Positions 51,575-64,000 of a stretch of DNA of 64,000 nt are shown here, in pieces. Each line of letters starts with the position of its first letter. The first letter of the stretch is position 1. Under the pieces are notes generated by a model. That model saw only the letters and a program-made list of their open reading frames with translations. It was not told the DNA's origin and ran no database searches. Position numbers and translations under genes: made by a program. Location of the stretch: positions 62,001-126,000 of the forward strand of contig JAKZAN010000076.1 of the NCBI GenBank assembly GCA_023053545.1, in the 5' to 3' direction. The stretch is from Lepidurus packardi (taxonomy: Eukaryota; Arthropoda; Branchiopoda; Notostraca; Triopsidae).

Positions 51575-54500
51575 TACGGACTGAATTAATTCCTTACGGA
51601 CTGAATTAATTCCTTACGGACTGAATTAATTCCTTACGGACTGAATTAATTCCTTACGGACTGAATTAATTCCTTTACGGACTTAATTAATTCCTTACGG
51701 ACTTAATTAATCCATTACGGACTGAATTAATTCCTTACGGACTGAATTATTACATTACGGACTGAATTAATTCCTTACGGACTGAATTAATTCCTTACGG
51801 ACTGAATTATTACATTACGGACTGAATTAATTCCTTACGGACAGAATTATTTCCTTACGGACTGAATTAATTCTTTAGGATTGATTGAATTCCTTTCTTA
51901 CTGAATTAATTCCTTACGGACTTAATTAAATCCGTAAGGAATGAATGAATTAATTACGGACTGAAATAATTCCGTACGGACTGAATTAATTCCTTACGGT
52001 CTGAATTAATTCCTTACGGATTTAATTAATTCCTTACGGACTGAATTAATTCCTTACGGACTGAATGAAATCCTTACGGACTGAATTAATTCCTTACGGA
52101 CTTAATTAATTCCTTATGGACTTAATTAATTCCTTACGGACTTAATGATTTCATTACGGACTGAATTAATTCCTTACGGACTTAATTAATTCCTTACGTA
52201 CTTAATTAATTCTTTACGGTCTGAAATAATTCCGTACGGATTTAATTAATTCCTTACGGACTGAATTAATTCCTTACGGACTGAATTATTTCATTACGGA
52301 CTTAATTAAATCCGTAAGGAATGAATTAATTAATTACGGACTGAAATAATTCCGTACGGACTGAATTAATTCCTTACGGTCTGAATTAATTCCTTACGGA
52401 TTTAATTAATTCCTTACGGACTGAATTAATTCCTTACGGACTGAATGAAATCCTTACGGACTGAATTAATTCCTTACGGACTTAATTAATTCCTTATGGA
52501 CTTAATTAATTCCTTACGGACTTAATGATTTCATTACTTACTGAATTAATTCCTTACGGACTTAATTAATTCCTTACGTACTTAATTAATTCTTTACGGT
52601 CTGAAATAATTCCGTACGGATTTAATTAATTCCTTACGGACTGAATTAATTCCTTACGGACTGAATTATTTCATTATGGACTTAATTAATTCCGTAAGGA
52701 ATGAATGAATTAATTACGGACTGAAATAATTCCTTACGGACTGAATTAATTCCTTACGGATTGAATCAATTCCTTACGGACTGAATTAACTCATTACGGA
52801 CTTAATTAATCCATTACGGACTGAATTAATTCTTTATGATTGATTGAATTCCTTACTTGCTGAATTAATTAGTTACGGACTGAATTAATTCCTTACGGAT
52901 TGGATTAACTACTTAGGGACTGAATTAATTCCGTATGGACTTAAGTGACTCATTACGGACTTAATTAATTCCTTACGGACTGAATTAATTCCTTACGGAC
53001 TGAATCAATTTCTTACGGACTTAATTAATTCCTTTCGGCCTGATTTAATTCCTTACAGACTGAATTAATTCCCTACGGCCTGATTTAATTCCTTACAGAC
53101 TGAATTAATTCTTTATACACTGAATTAATTCCTTACGAACTTAATTAATTCCTTACGGACTTAATTAATTCCTTACGGACTTAATTAATTCCTTACGGAC
53201 TGATATAAATTCCTTACGGACTAAATTAATTCTTTACGAACTGAATTAATTCCTTACGGACTTAATTAATTCCTTACGGACTGAATTAATTCCTTATGGA
53301 CTTAATTGATTCAATTCCTTATGGACTTAATTCCTTATGGACTTAATTGAATTAATTCCTTACGGACTGAATTAATTCCTTACGGACTGAATTAATTCCT
53401 TACGGACTGAATTAATTCCTTAATTAATTCCTTACGGACTGAATTAATTTCATACGGACTAAATTAATTCATTACGGACTTAATTAATCCATTTCGGACT
53501 GAATTAATTCCTTACGTACTGAACTTATTCCTTACGGACTGAAATAATTCCTTACGGACTGAATTAATTCCGTACGGACTGAATTAATACCTTACGGACT
53601 GAATTAAATCCTTACGGACCGAATTAATTCCTTACGGACTGAATTAATTCCTTACGGACTGAATTAATTCCTTACGGACTGAATTAATTCCTTACGGACT
53701 GAATTAATTCCTTACGGACTGAATTAATTCCTTACGGACTGAATTAATTCCTTACGGACTGAATTAATTCCTTTACGGACTTAATTAATTCCTTACGGAC
53801 TTAATTAATCCATTACGGACTGAATTAATTCCTTACGGACTGAATTATTACATTACGGACTGAATTAATTCCTTACGGACTGAATTATTACATTACGGAC
53901 TGAATTAATTCCTTACGGACAGAATTATTTCCTTACGGACTGAATTAATTCTTTAGGATTAATTGAATTCCTTTCTTACTGAACTAATTCCTTACGGAGT
54001 GAATTAATTCCTTACGGACTGAATTAATTCCTTACGGACTTAATTAAATCCGTAAGGAATGAATGAATTAATTACGGACTGAAATAATTCCGTACGTACT
54101 GAATTAATTCCTTACGGTCTGAATTAATTCCTTACGGATTTAATTAATTCCTTACGGACTGAATTAATTCCGTACGGATTTAATTAATTCCTTACGGATT
54201 TAATTACTTCCTTACGGACTGAACTTATTCCTTACGGACTGAATTAATTCCTTACGGACTGAATTAATTCCTTACGGACTGAATTAATTCCTTACGGACT
54301 GAATTAATTCCTTTACGGACTTAATTAATTCCTTACGGACTTAATTAATCCATTACGGACTGAATTAATTCCTTACGGACTGAATTATTACATTACGGAC
54401 TGAATTAATTCCTTACGGACTGAATTAATTCCTTACGGACTGAATTATTACATTACGGACTGAATTAATTCCTTACGGACAGAATTATTTCCTTACGGAC

Positions 54501-56850
54501 TGAATTAATTCTTTAGGATTGATTGAATTCCTTTCTTACTGAATTAATTCCTTACGGACTTAATTAAATCCGTAAGGAATGAATGAATTAATTACGGACT
54601 GAAATAATTCCGTACGGACTGAATTAATTCCTTACGGTCTGAATTAATTCCTTACGGATTTAATTAATTCCTTACGGACTGAATTAATTCCTTACGGACT
54701 GAATGAAATCCTTACGGACTGAATTAATTCCTTACGGACTTAATTAATTCCTTATGGACTTAATTAATTCCTTACGGACTTAATGATTTCATTACGGACT
54801 GAATTAATTCCTTACGGACTTAATTAATTCCTTACGTACTTAATTAATTCTTTACGGTCTGAAATAATTCCGTACGGATTTAATTAATTCCTTACGGACT
54901 GAATTAATTCCTTACGGACTGAATTATTTCATTACGGACTTAATTAAATCCGTAAGGAATGAATGAATTAATTACGGACTGAAATAATTCCGTACGGACT
55001 GAATTAATTCCTTACGGTCTGAATTAATTCCTTACGGATTTAATTAATTCCTTACGGACTGAATTAATTCCTTACGGACTGAATGAAATCCTTACGGACT
55101 GAATTAATTCCTTACGGACTTAATTAATTCCTTATGGACTTAATTAATTCCTTACGGACTTAATGATTTCATTACTTACTGAATTAATTCCTTACGGACT
55201 TAATTAATTCCTTACGTACTTAATTAATTCTTTACGGTCTGAAATAATTCCGTACGGATTTAATTAATTCCTTACGGACTGAATTAATTCCTTACGGACT
55301 GAATTATTTCATTATGGACTTAATTAATTCCGTAAGGAATGAATGAATTAATTACGGACTGAAATAATTCCTTACGGACTGAATTAATTCCTTACGGATT
55401 GAATCAATTCCTTACGGACTGAATTAACTCATTACGGACTTAATTAATCCATTACGGACTGAATTAATTCTTTATGATTGATTGAATTCCTTACTTGCTG
55501 AATTAATTAGTTACGGACTGAATTAATTCCTTACGGATTGGATTAACTACTTAGGGACTGAATTAATTCCGTATGGACTTAAGTGACTCATTACGGACTT
55601 AATTAATTCCTTACGGACTGAATTAATTCCTTACGGACTGAATCAATTTCTTACGGACTTAATTAATTCCTTTCGGCCTGATTTAATTCCTTACAGACTG
55701 AATTAATTCCCTACGGCCTGATTTAATTCCTTACAGACTGAATTAATTCTTTATACACTGAATTAATTCCTTACGAACTTAATTAATTCCTTACGGACTT
55801 AATTAATTCCTTACGGACTTAATTAATTCCTTACGGACTGATATAAATTCCTTACGGACTAAATTAATTCTTTACGAACTGAATTAATTCCTTACGGACT
55901 TAATTAATTCCTTACGGACTGAATTAATTCCTTATGGACTTAATTGATTCAATTCCTTATGGACTTAATTCCTTATGGACTTAATTGAATTAATTCCTTA
56001 CGGACTGAATTAATTCCTTACGGACTGAATTAATTCCTTACGGACTGAATTAATTCCTTAATTAATTCCTTACGGACTGAATTAATTTCATACGGACTAA
56101 ATTAATTCATTACGGACTTAATTAATCCATTTCGGACTGAATTAATTCCTTACGTACTGAACTTATTCCTTACGGACTGAAATAATTCCTTACGGACTGA
56201 ATTAATTCCGTACGGACTGAATTAATACCTTACGGACTGAATTAAATCCTTACGGACCGAATTAATTCCTTACGGACTGAATTAATTCCTTACGGACTGA
56301 ATTAATTCCTTACGGACTGAATTAATTCCTTACGGACTGAATTAATTCCTTACGGACTGAATTAATTCCTTACGGACTGAATTAATTCCTTACGGACTGA
56401 ATTAATTCCTTTACGGACTTAATTAATTCCTTACGGACTTAATTAATCCATTACGGACTGAATTAATTCCTTACGGACTGAATTATTACATTACGGACTG
56501 AATTAATTCCTTACGGACTGAATTATTACATTACGGACTGAATTAATTCCTTACGGACAGAATTATTTCCTTACGGACTGAATTAATTCTTTAGGATTAA
56601 TTGAATTCCTTTCTTACTGAACTAATTCCTTACGGAGTGAATTAATTCCTTACGGACTGAATTAATTCCTTACGGACTTAATTAAATCCGTAAGGAATGA
56701 ATGAATTAATTACGGACTGAAATAATTCCGTACGTACTGAATTAATTCCTTACGGTCTGAATTAATTCCTTACGGATTTAATTAATTCCTTACGGACTGA
56801 ATTAATTCCGTACGGATTTAATTAATTCCTTACGGATTTAATTACTTCCT
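51575..56850. repeat. 2,638-bp higher-order tandem duplication
   Basis: Two long units at about 51575-54210 and 54213-56850 are near-identical by eye, including rare features: CCTTTACGG, TTATGATTG markers, TTAGTTACGG, ACTTAGGG, TTAAGTGACTC, GATATAAATTCC and a scrambled stretch at 53290-53360 repeated at 55928-55998. Noted differences are one base in the inverted module (52323 versus 54961) and minor substitutions. The period equals 132 monomers minus 2 once all indels are counted. Confidence 0.9.
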
Positions 56851-56999
56851 TACGGACTGAACTTATTCCTTACGGACTGAATTAATTCCTTATGGACTGA
56901 ATTAATTCCTTACGGACTGAATTAATAACTTACGGACTGAATTAAATCCTTACGGACAGAATTAATTCCTTACGGACTGAATAATTTCCTTACGGACTG

Positions 57000-59900
57000 A
57001 ATTAATTCTTCAGGATTGATTGAATTCCTTTCTTACTGAATTAATTCCTTACGGACTGAATTAATTCCTTACGGACTGAATTAATTCCTTACGGACTGAA
57101 TTAATTCCTTACGGACTGAATTAATTCCTTACGGACTGAACTAATTCCTTACGGACTGAATTAATTCCTTACGGACTGAATTAATTCCTTACGGACTGAA
57201 CTAATTCCTTACGGACTGAATTAATTCCTTAATTAATTCCTTACGGACTGAATTAATTTCATACGGACTAAATTAATTCATTACGGACTTAATTAATCCA
57301 TTTCGGACTGAATTAATTCCTTACGTACTGAACTTATTCCTTACGGACTGAAATAATTCCTTACGGACTGAATTAATTCCGTACGGACTGAATTAATACC
57401 TTACGGACTGAATTAAATCCTTACGGACCGAATTAATTCCTTACGGACTGAATTAATTCCTTACGGACTGAATTAATTCCTTACGGACTGAATTAATTCC
57501 TTACGGACTGAATTAATTCCTTACGGACTGAATTAATTCCTTACGGACTGAATTAATTCCTTACGGACTGAATTAATTCCTTTACGGACTTAATTAATTC
57601 CTTACGGACTTAATTAATCCATTACGGACTGAATTAATTCCTTACGGACTGAATTATTACATTACGGACTGAATTAATTCCTTACGGACTGAATTATTAC
57701 ATTACGGACTGAATTAATTCCTTACGGACAGAATTATTTCCTTACGGACTGAATTAATTCTTTAGGATTAATTGAATTCCTTTCTTACTGAACTAATTCC
57801 TTACGGAGTGAATTAATTCCTTACGGACTGAATTAATTCCTTACGGACTTAATTAAATCCGTAAGGAATGAATGAATTAATTACGGACTGAAATAATTCC
57901 GTACGTACTGAATTAATTCCTTACGGTCTGAATTAATTCCTTACGGATTTAATTAATTCCTTACGGACTGAATTAATTCCTTACGGATTTAATTACTTCC
58001 TTACGGACTGAACTTATTCCTTACGGACTGAATTAATTCCTTATGGACTGAATTAATTCCTTACGGACTGAATTAATAACTTACGGACTGAATTAAATCC
58101 TTACGGACAGAATTAATTCCTTACGGACTGAATAATTTCCTTACATACTGAATTAATTCTTCAGGATTGATTGAATTCCTTTCTTACTGAATTAATTCCT
58201 TACGGACTGAATTAATTCCTTACGGACTGAATTAATTCCTTACGGACTGAATTAATTCCTTACGGACTGAACTAATTCCTTACGGACTGAATTAATTCCT
58301 TACGGACTGAATTAATTCCTTACGGACTGAACTAATTCCTTACGGACTGAATTAATTCCTTAATTAATTCCTTACGGACTGAATTAATTTCATACGGACT
58401 AAATTAATTCATTACGGACTTAATTAATCCATTTCGTACTGAATTAATTCCTTACGTACTGAACTTATTCCTTACGGACTGAAATAATTCCTTACGGACT
58501 GAATTAATTCCTTACGGACTGAATTAATACCTTACGGACTGAATTAAATCCTTACGGACCGAATTAATTCCTTACGGACTGAATTAATTCCTTACGGACT
58601 GAATTAATTCCTTACGGACTGAATTAATTCCTTACGGACTGAATTAATTCCTTACGGACTGAATTAATTCCTTACGGACTGAATTAATTCCTTACGGACT
58701 GAATTAATTCCTTTACGGACTTAATTAATTCCTTACGGACTTAATTAATCCATTACGGACTGAATTAATTCCTTACGGACTGAATTATTACATTACGGAC
58801 TGAATTAATTCCTTACGGACTGAATTATTACATTACGGACTGAATTAGTTCCTTACGGACAGAATTATTTCCTTACGGACTGAATTAATTCTTTAGGATT
58901 AATTGAATTCCTTTCTTACTGAATTAATTCCTTACGGAGTGAATTAATTCCTTACGGACTGAATTAATTCCTTACGGACTTAATTAAATCCGTAAGGAAT
59001 GAATGAATTAATTACGGACTGAAATAATTCCGTACGGACTGAATTAATTCCTTACGGTCTGAATTAATTCCTTACGGATTTAATTAATTCCTTACGGACT
59101 GAATTAATTCCTTACGGACTGAATTAATTCATTATGGACTTAATTAATTCCGTAAGGAATGAATGAATTAATTACGGACTGAAATAATTCATTATGGACT
59201 TAATTAATTCCGTAAGGAATGAATGAATTAATTACGGACTGAAATAATTCCTTACGGACTGAATTAATTCCTTACGGACTGAATTAATTCCTTACGGACT
59301 GAATTAATTCCTTTCGGACTGAATTAATTCCTTTCGGACTGAATTATTTCCTTACTGACTGAATTAATTCCTTAGGATTGATTGAATTCCGTTCTACTGA
59401 ATTAATTCCTTACGGACTGAATTTATTTCATACGGACTGAATTAATTCATTACGGACTTAATTAATCCATTATGGACTTAATTAATTCCTTAAGTACTGA
59501 ACTTATTCCTTACGGGCTGAATTAATACCTTACGGACTGAATTAAATCCTTAAGGACCGAATTAATTCCTTACGGACTGAATTAATTCCTTACGGACTTA
59601 ATTAAATCCGTAAGGAATGAATGAATTAATTACGGACTGAAATAATTCCGTACGTACTGAATTAATTCCTTACGGTCTGAATTAATTCCTTACGGATTTA
59701 ATTAATTCCTTACGGACTGAATTAATTCCGTACGGATTTAATTAATTCCTTACGGATTTAATTACTTCCTTACGGACTGAACTTATTCCTTACGGACTGA
59801 ATTAATTCCTTATGGACTGAATTAATTCCTTACGGACTGAATTAATAACTTACGGACTGAATTAAATCCTTACGGACAGAATTAATTCCTTACGGACTGA

Positions 59901-61800
59901 ATAATTTCCTTACGGACTGAATTAATTCTTCAGGAATGATTGAATTCCTTTCTTACTGAATTAATTCCTTACGGACTGAATTAATTCCTTACGGACTGAA
60001 TTAATTCCTTACGGACTGAATTAATTCCTTACGGACTGAATTAATTCCTTACGGACTGAACTAATTCCTTACGGACTGAATTAATTCCTTACGGACTGAA
60101 TTAATTCCTTACGGACTGAACTAATTCCTTACGGACTGAATTAATTCCTTAATTAATTCCTTACGGACTGAATTAATTTCATACGGACTAAATTAATTCA
60201 TTACGGACTTAATTAATCCATTTCGGACTGAATTAATTCCTTACGTACTGAACTTATTCCTTACGGACTGAAATAATTCCTTACGGACTGAATTAATTCC
60301 GTACGGACTGAATTAATACCTTACGGACTGAATTAAATCCTTACGGACCGAATTAATTCCTTACGGACTGAATTAATTCCTTACGGACTGAATTAATTCC
60401 TTACGGACTTAATTAAATCCGTAAGGAATGAATGAATTAATTACGGACTGAAATAATTCCGTACGGACTGAATTAATTCCTTACGGTCTGAATTAATTCC
60501 TTACGGATTTAATTAATTCCTTACGGACTGAATTAATTCCTTACGGACTGAATTAATTCATTATGGACTTAATTAATTCCGTAAGGAATGAATGAATTAA
60601 TTACGGACTGAAATAATTCATTATGGACTTAATTAATTCCGTAAGGAATGAATGAATTAATTACGGACTGAAATAATTCCTTACGGACTGAATTAATTCC
60701 TTACGGACTGAATTAATTCCTTACGGACTGAATTAATTCCTTTCGGACTGAATTAATTCCTTTCGGACTGAATTATTTCCTTACTGACTGAATTAATTCC
60801 TTAGGATTGATTGAATTCCGTTCTACTGAATTAATTCCTTACGGACTGAATTAATTTCATACGGACTGAATTAATTCATTACGGACTTAATTAATCCATT
60901 ATGGACTTAATTAATTCCTTAAGTACTGAACTTATTCCTTACGGGCTGAATTAATACCTTACGGACTGAATTAAATCCTTAAGGACCGAATTAATTCCTT
61001 ACGGACTGAATTAATTCCTTACGGACTTAATTAAATCCGTAAGGAATGAATGAATTAATTACGGACTGAAATAATTCCGTACGTACTGAATTAATTCCTT
61101 ACGGTCTGAATTAATTCCTTACGGATTTAATTAATTCCTTACGGACTGAATTAATTCCGTACGGATTTAATTAATTCCTTACGGATTTAATTACTTCCTT
61201 ACGGACTGAACTTATTCCTTACGGACTGAATTAATTCCTTATGGACTGAATTAATTCCTTACGGACTGAATTAATAACTTACGGACTGAATTAAATCCTT
61301 ACGGACAGAATTAATTCCTTACGGACTGAATAATTTCCTTACGGACTGAATTAATTCTTCAGGATTGATTGAATTCCTTTCTTACTGAATTAATTCCTTA
61401 CGGACTGAATTAATTCCTTACGGACTGAATTAATTCCTTACGGACTGAATTAATTCCTTACGGACTGAATTAATTCCTTACGGACTGAACTAATTCCTTA
61501 CGGACTGAATTAATTCCTTACGGACTGAATTAATTCCTTACGGACTGAACTAATTCCTTACGGACTGAATTAATTCCTTAATTAATTCCTTACGGACTGA
61601 ATTAATTTCATACGGACTAAATTAATTCATTACGGACTTAATTAATCCATCGGACTGAATTAATTCCTTACGTACTGAACTTATTCCTTACGGACTGAAA
61701 TAATTCCTTACGGACTGAATTAATTCCGTACGGACTGAATTAATACCTTACGGACTGAATTAAATCCTTACGGACCGAAATAATTCCTTACGGACTGAAT
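57000..61800. repeat. Nested 1,151/1,769/1,429-bp higher-order units
   Basis: A distinctive marker with TTCAGGA (instead of TTTAGGA) occurs at 57011, 58162, 59931 and 61360. It is followed each time by the same run of canonical monomers with two GAACTAATTCC variants, then a truncated monomer. All three spacings reduce to multiples of 20 after counting markers and indels. The 1,429-bp pair also shares CGTTCTACTG (one base lost in a marker) near 59393 and 60822. Confidence 0.85.
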
Positions 61801-64000
61801 TAATTCCTTACGGACTGATATAAAATCCTTACGGACTAAATTAATTCTTTACGAACTGAATTAATTCCTTACGGACTGAATTAATTCCTTACGGACTGAA
61901 TTAATTCCTTATGGACTTAATTGATTCATTACGGACTTAATTAATCCATTACGGACTGAATTAATTCCTTACGGACTGAATTAATTCCTTACGGACTGAA
62001 TTATTACATTACGGACTGAATTAATTCCTTACGGACTGAATTATTACATTACGGACTGAATTAATTCCTTACGGACAGAATTATTTCCTTACGGACTGAA
62101 TTAATTCTTTAGGATTGATTGAATTCCTTTCTTACTGAATTAATTCCTTACGGAGTGAATTAATTCCTTACGGACTGAATTAATTCCTTACGGACTGAAT
62201 TAATTCATTATGGACTTAATTAATTCCGTAAGGAATGAATGAATTAATTACGGACTGAAATAATTCATTATGGACTTAATTAATTCCGTAAGGAATGAAT
62301 GAATTAATTACGGACTGAAATAATTCCTTACGGACTGAATTAATTCCTTACGGACTGAATTAATTCCTTACGGACTGAATTAATTCCTTTCGGACTGAAT
62401 TAATTCCTTACGGACTGAATTATTTCCTTACGGACTGAATTAATTCTTTAGGATTGATTGAATTCCGTTCTTACTGAATTAATTCCTTACGGACTGAATT
62501 AATTTCATACGGATTGAATTAATTCATTACGGACTTAATTAATCCATTACGGACTTAATTAATTCCTTAAGTACTGAACTTATTCCTTACGGGCTGAATT
62601 AATACCTTACGGACTGAATTAAATCCTTACGGACCGAATTAATTCCTTACGGACTGAATTAATTCCTTACGGACTGAATTAATTCCTTACGGACCGAATT
62701 AATACCTTACGGACTGAATTAGTTCCTCACGGACTGAATTAATTCTGTAGGATTGATTGAATTCCTTTCTTACTGAATTAATTCCTTACGGACTGAATGA
62801 ATTCCCTACGGACTGAATTAATTTCATACGGACTGAATTAATTCCTTACGGACCTAATTAATCCATTACGGACTGAAATAATTCCTTACGTACTGAACTT
62901 ATTCCTTACGGACTGAATTAATTCCTTACGGACTGAAATAATTCCTTACGGACTGAATTATTACATTACGGACTGAATTATATCCTTACGGACAGGATTA
63001 ATTCCTTACGGACTGAATTAATTCCTTACGGACTTACTTAATTCCTTACGGACTGAGTTAATTCCTTACGGACTGAATTAATTCCTTACGGACTGAATTA
63101 ATTCCTTACGGACTGAATTAATTCCTTACGGACTGAATTAATTCCTTGCGGACTGAATTATTTCCTTACGGACTGAATTAATTCTTTAGGATTGATTGAA
63201 TTCCTTTCTTACCGAATTAATTCCTTACGGACTGAATTAATTCCTTACGGACTGAATTAATTCATTACCGACATAATTAAATCCTTACAGACTGAAATTA
63301 TTCCTTATGGACTTAACTAATTCCGTAAGGAATGAATTAATTAATTACGGACTGAAATAATTCCTTACGGACTGAATTAATTCCTTACGGACTGAATTAA
63401 TTCCTTACGGACTGAATTAATTCCTTACGGACTGAATTAATTCCTTACGGACTATATTAATTCCTTTCTTACTGAATTAATTCTTTACGGACTGAATTAA
63501 TTTCATACGGACTGAATTAATTCATTACGGACTTAATTAATCCAATACGTACTGAATTAATTCCTTACGGACTGAATTAATTCCTTACGGACTGAATTAA
63601 TTCCTTACGGACTGAACTAATACCTAACGGACTGAATTAATACCTTACGGACTGAATTAATTCCTTACGGACTGAATTAATACGTTACGGACTGAATTAA
63701 TTCCTTACGGACAGAATTAATTCTTTACGGACTGAATTAATTCCTTACGGACTTAATTAATTCCTTAAGTACTGAACTTATTCCTTACGGGCTGAATTAA
63801 TACCTTACGGACTGAATTAATTCCTTACGGACCGAATTAATACCTTACGGACTGAATTAGTTCCTCACGGACTGAATTAATTCTGTAGGATTGATTGAAT
63901 TCCTTTCTTACTGAATTAATTCCTTACGGACTGAATGAATTCCCTACGGACTGAATTAATTTCATACGGACTGAATTAATTCCTTACGGACCTAATTAAT

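Larger units (their letters stand above)
46432..64000. repeat. 20-bp tandem satellite array, right block
   Basis: The same 20-bp satellite resumes on the far side of the LINE in the same orientation and with the same variants (about 880 monomers), continuing off the window end. The first 1,088 bp are a near-identical copy of 40655-41742, so the two blocks are one array split by an insertion. This block is richer in long higher-order duplications (2,638, 1,151, 1,769 and 1,429 bp). It also has a few irregular partial monomers, for example near 50090, 53300 and 55940. No gene is visible in it. Confidence 0.98.

Noticed and set aside
1-64000. Telomeric repeat
   Set aside because: TTAGG occurs only once per marker dimer and never in tandem; the 20-bp monomer is not a telomere-type G-rich repeat.
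1-64000. Self-cleaving ribozyme (hammerhead) in the satellite
   Set aside because: Some variants read CTGATTTAAT or CTGAATGAA, but the CTGATGA plus GAAA core with flanking stems is absent.

Overview
This is a eukaryotic window, most likely from an invertebrate animal. Nearly all of it is one tandem satellite, interrupted by a single non-LTR retrotransposon (LINE). The basic satellite monomer is 20 bp, GAATTAATTCCTTACGGACT. It consists of a perfect 10-bp palindrome (GAATTAATTC) followed by a 10-bp asymmetric half with one CpG (CTTACGGACT). It runs head-to-tail in one orientation over 1-41926 and 46432-64000, roughly 2,970 monomers. It carries stop triplets on both strands, so it encodes no protein. 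The animal assignment rests on the LINE type; no species can be named.

The satellite is organised above the monomer level. Recurrent variants include a 39-bp 'marker' dimer (TTTAGGATTG / ATTGAATTCC, one base short of two monomers), a 12-bp truncated monomer, and a module holding an inverted monomer fragment. These variants recur in long duplicated blocks. Block periods I measured by eye are 120, 160, 200, 280, 319, 479, 530, 638, 792, 1151, 1267, about 1368-1387, 1429, about 1539-1559, 1769, 1781, about 1873-1913, 2463 and 2638 bp. Each period checked equals a multiple of 20 minus a small number explained by counting marker dimers (-1 each), truncated monomers (-8 each) and a few other indels. 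Where copies of a block differ in length, they differ by whole 20-bp monomers. This is the expected footprint of in-register unequal exchange.

The LINE (41927-46431, minus strand, 4,505 bp) has both reading frames open. ORF1 (46191 to 44854) is a gag-like nucleic-acid-binding protein with a coiled coil and C-terminal zinc knuckles. ORF2 (44796 to 41968) is an apurinic-type endonuclease plus reverse transcriptase. A 240-bp 5' UTR carries a triplicated CAGACGTG-like motif, and a 41-bp 3' UTR carries a 16-bp palindrome and AATAAA. Up to 5 bp (TTATT) is duplicated at the ends. The unoccupied version of the insertion site is present in the same window at 40655, one 1,267-bp satellite unit to the left. 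The element therefore entered after that unit had been duplicated. The architecture fits the Jockey/CR1 group; the exact clade is not settled.

No other genes, RNA genes or non-satellite islands are visible. The plus-strand and out-of-frame open frames over 42.5-46.3 kb are shadows of the LINE. Block boundaries and periods were found by eye and are approximate at the edges. True array length also depends on how well the assembly resolved the repeats.
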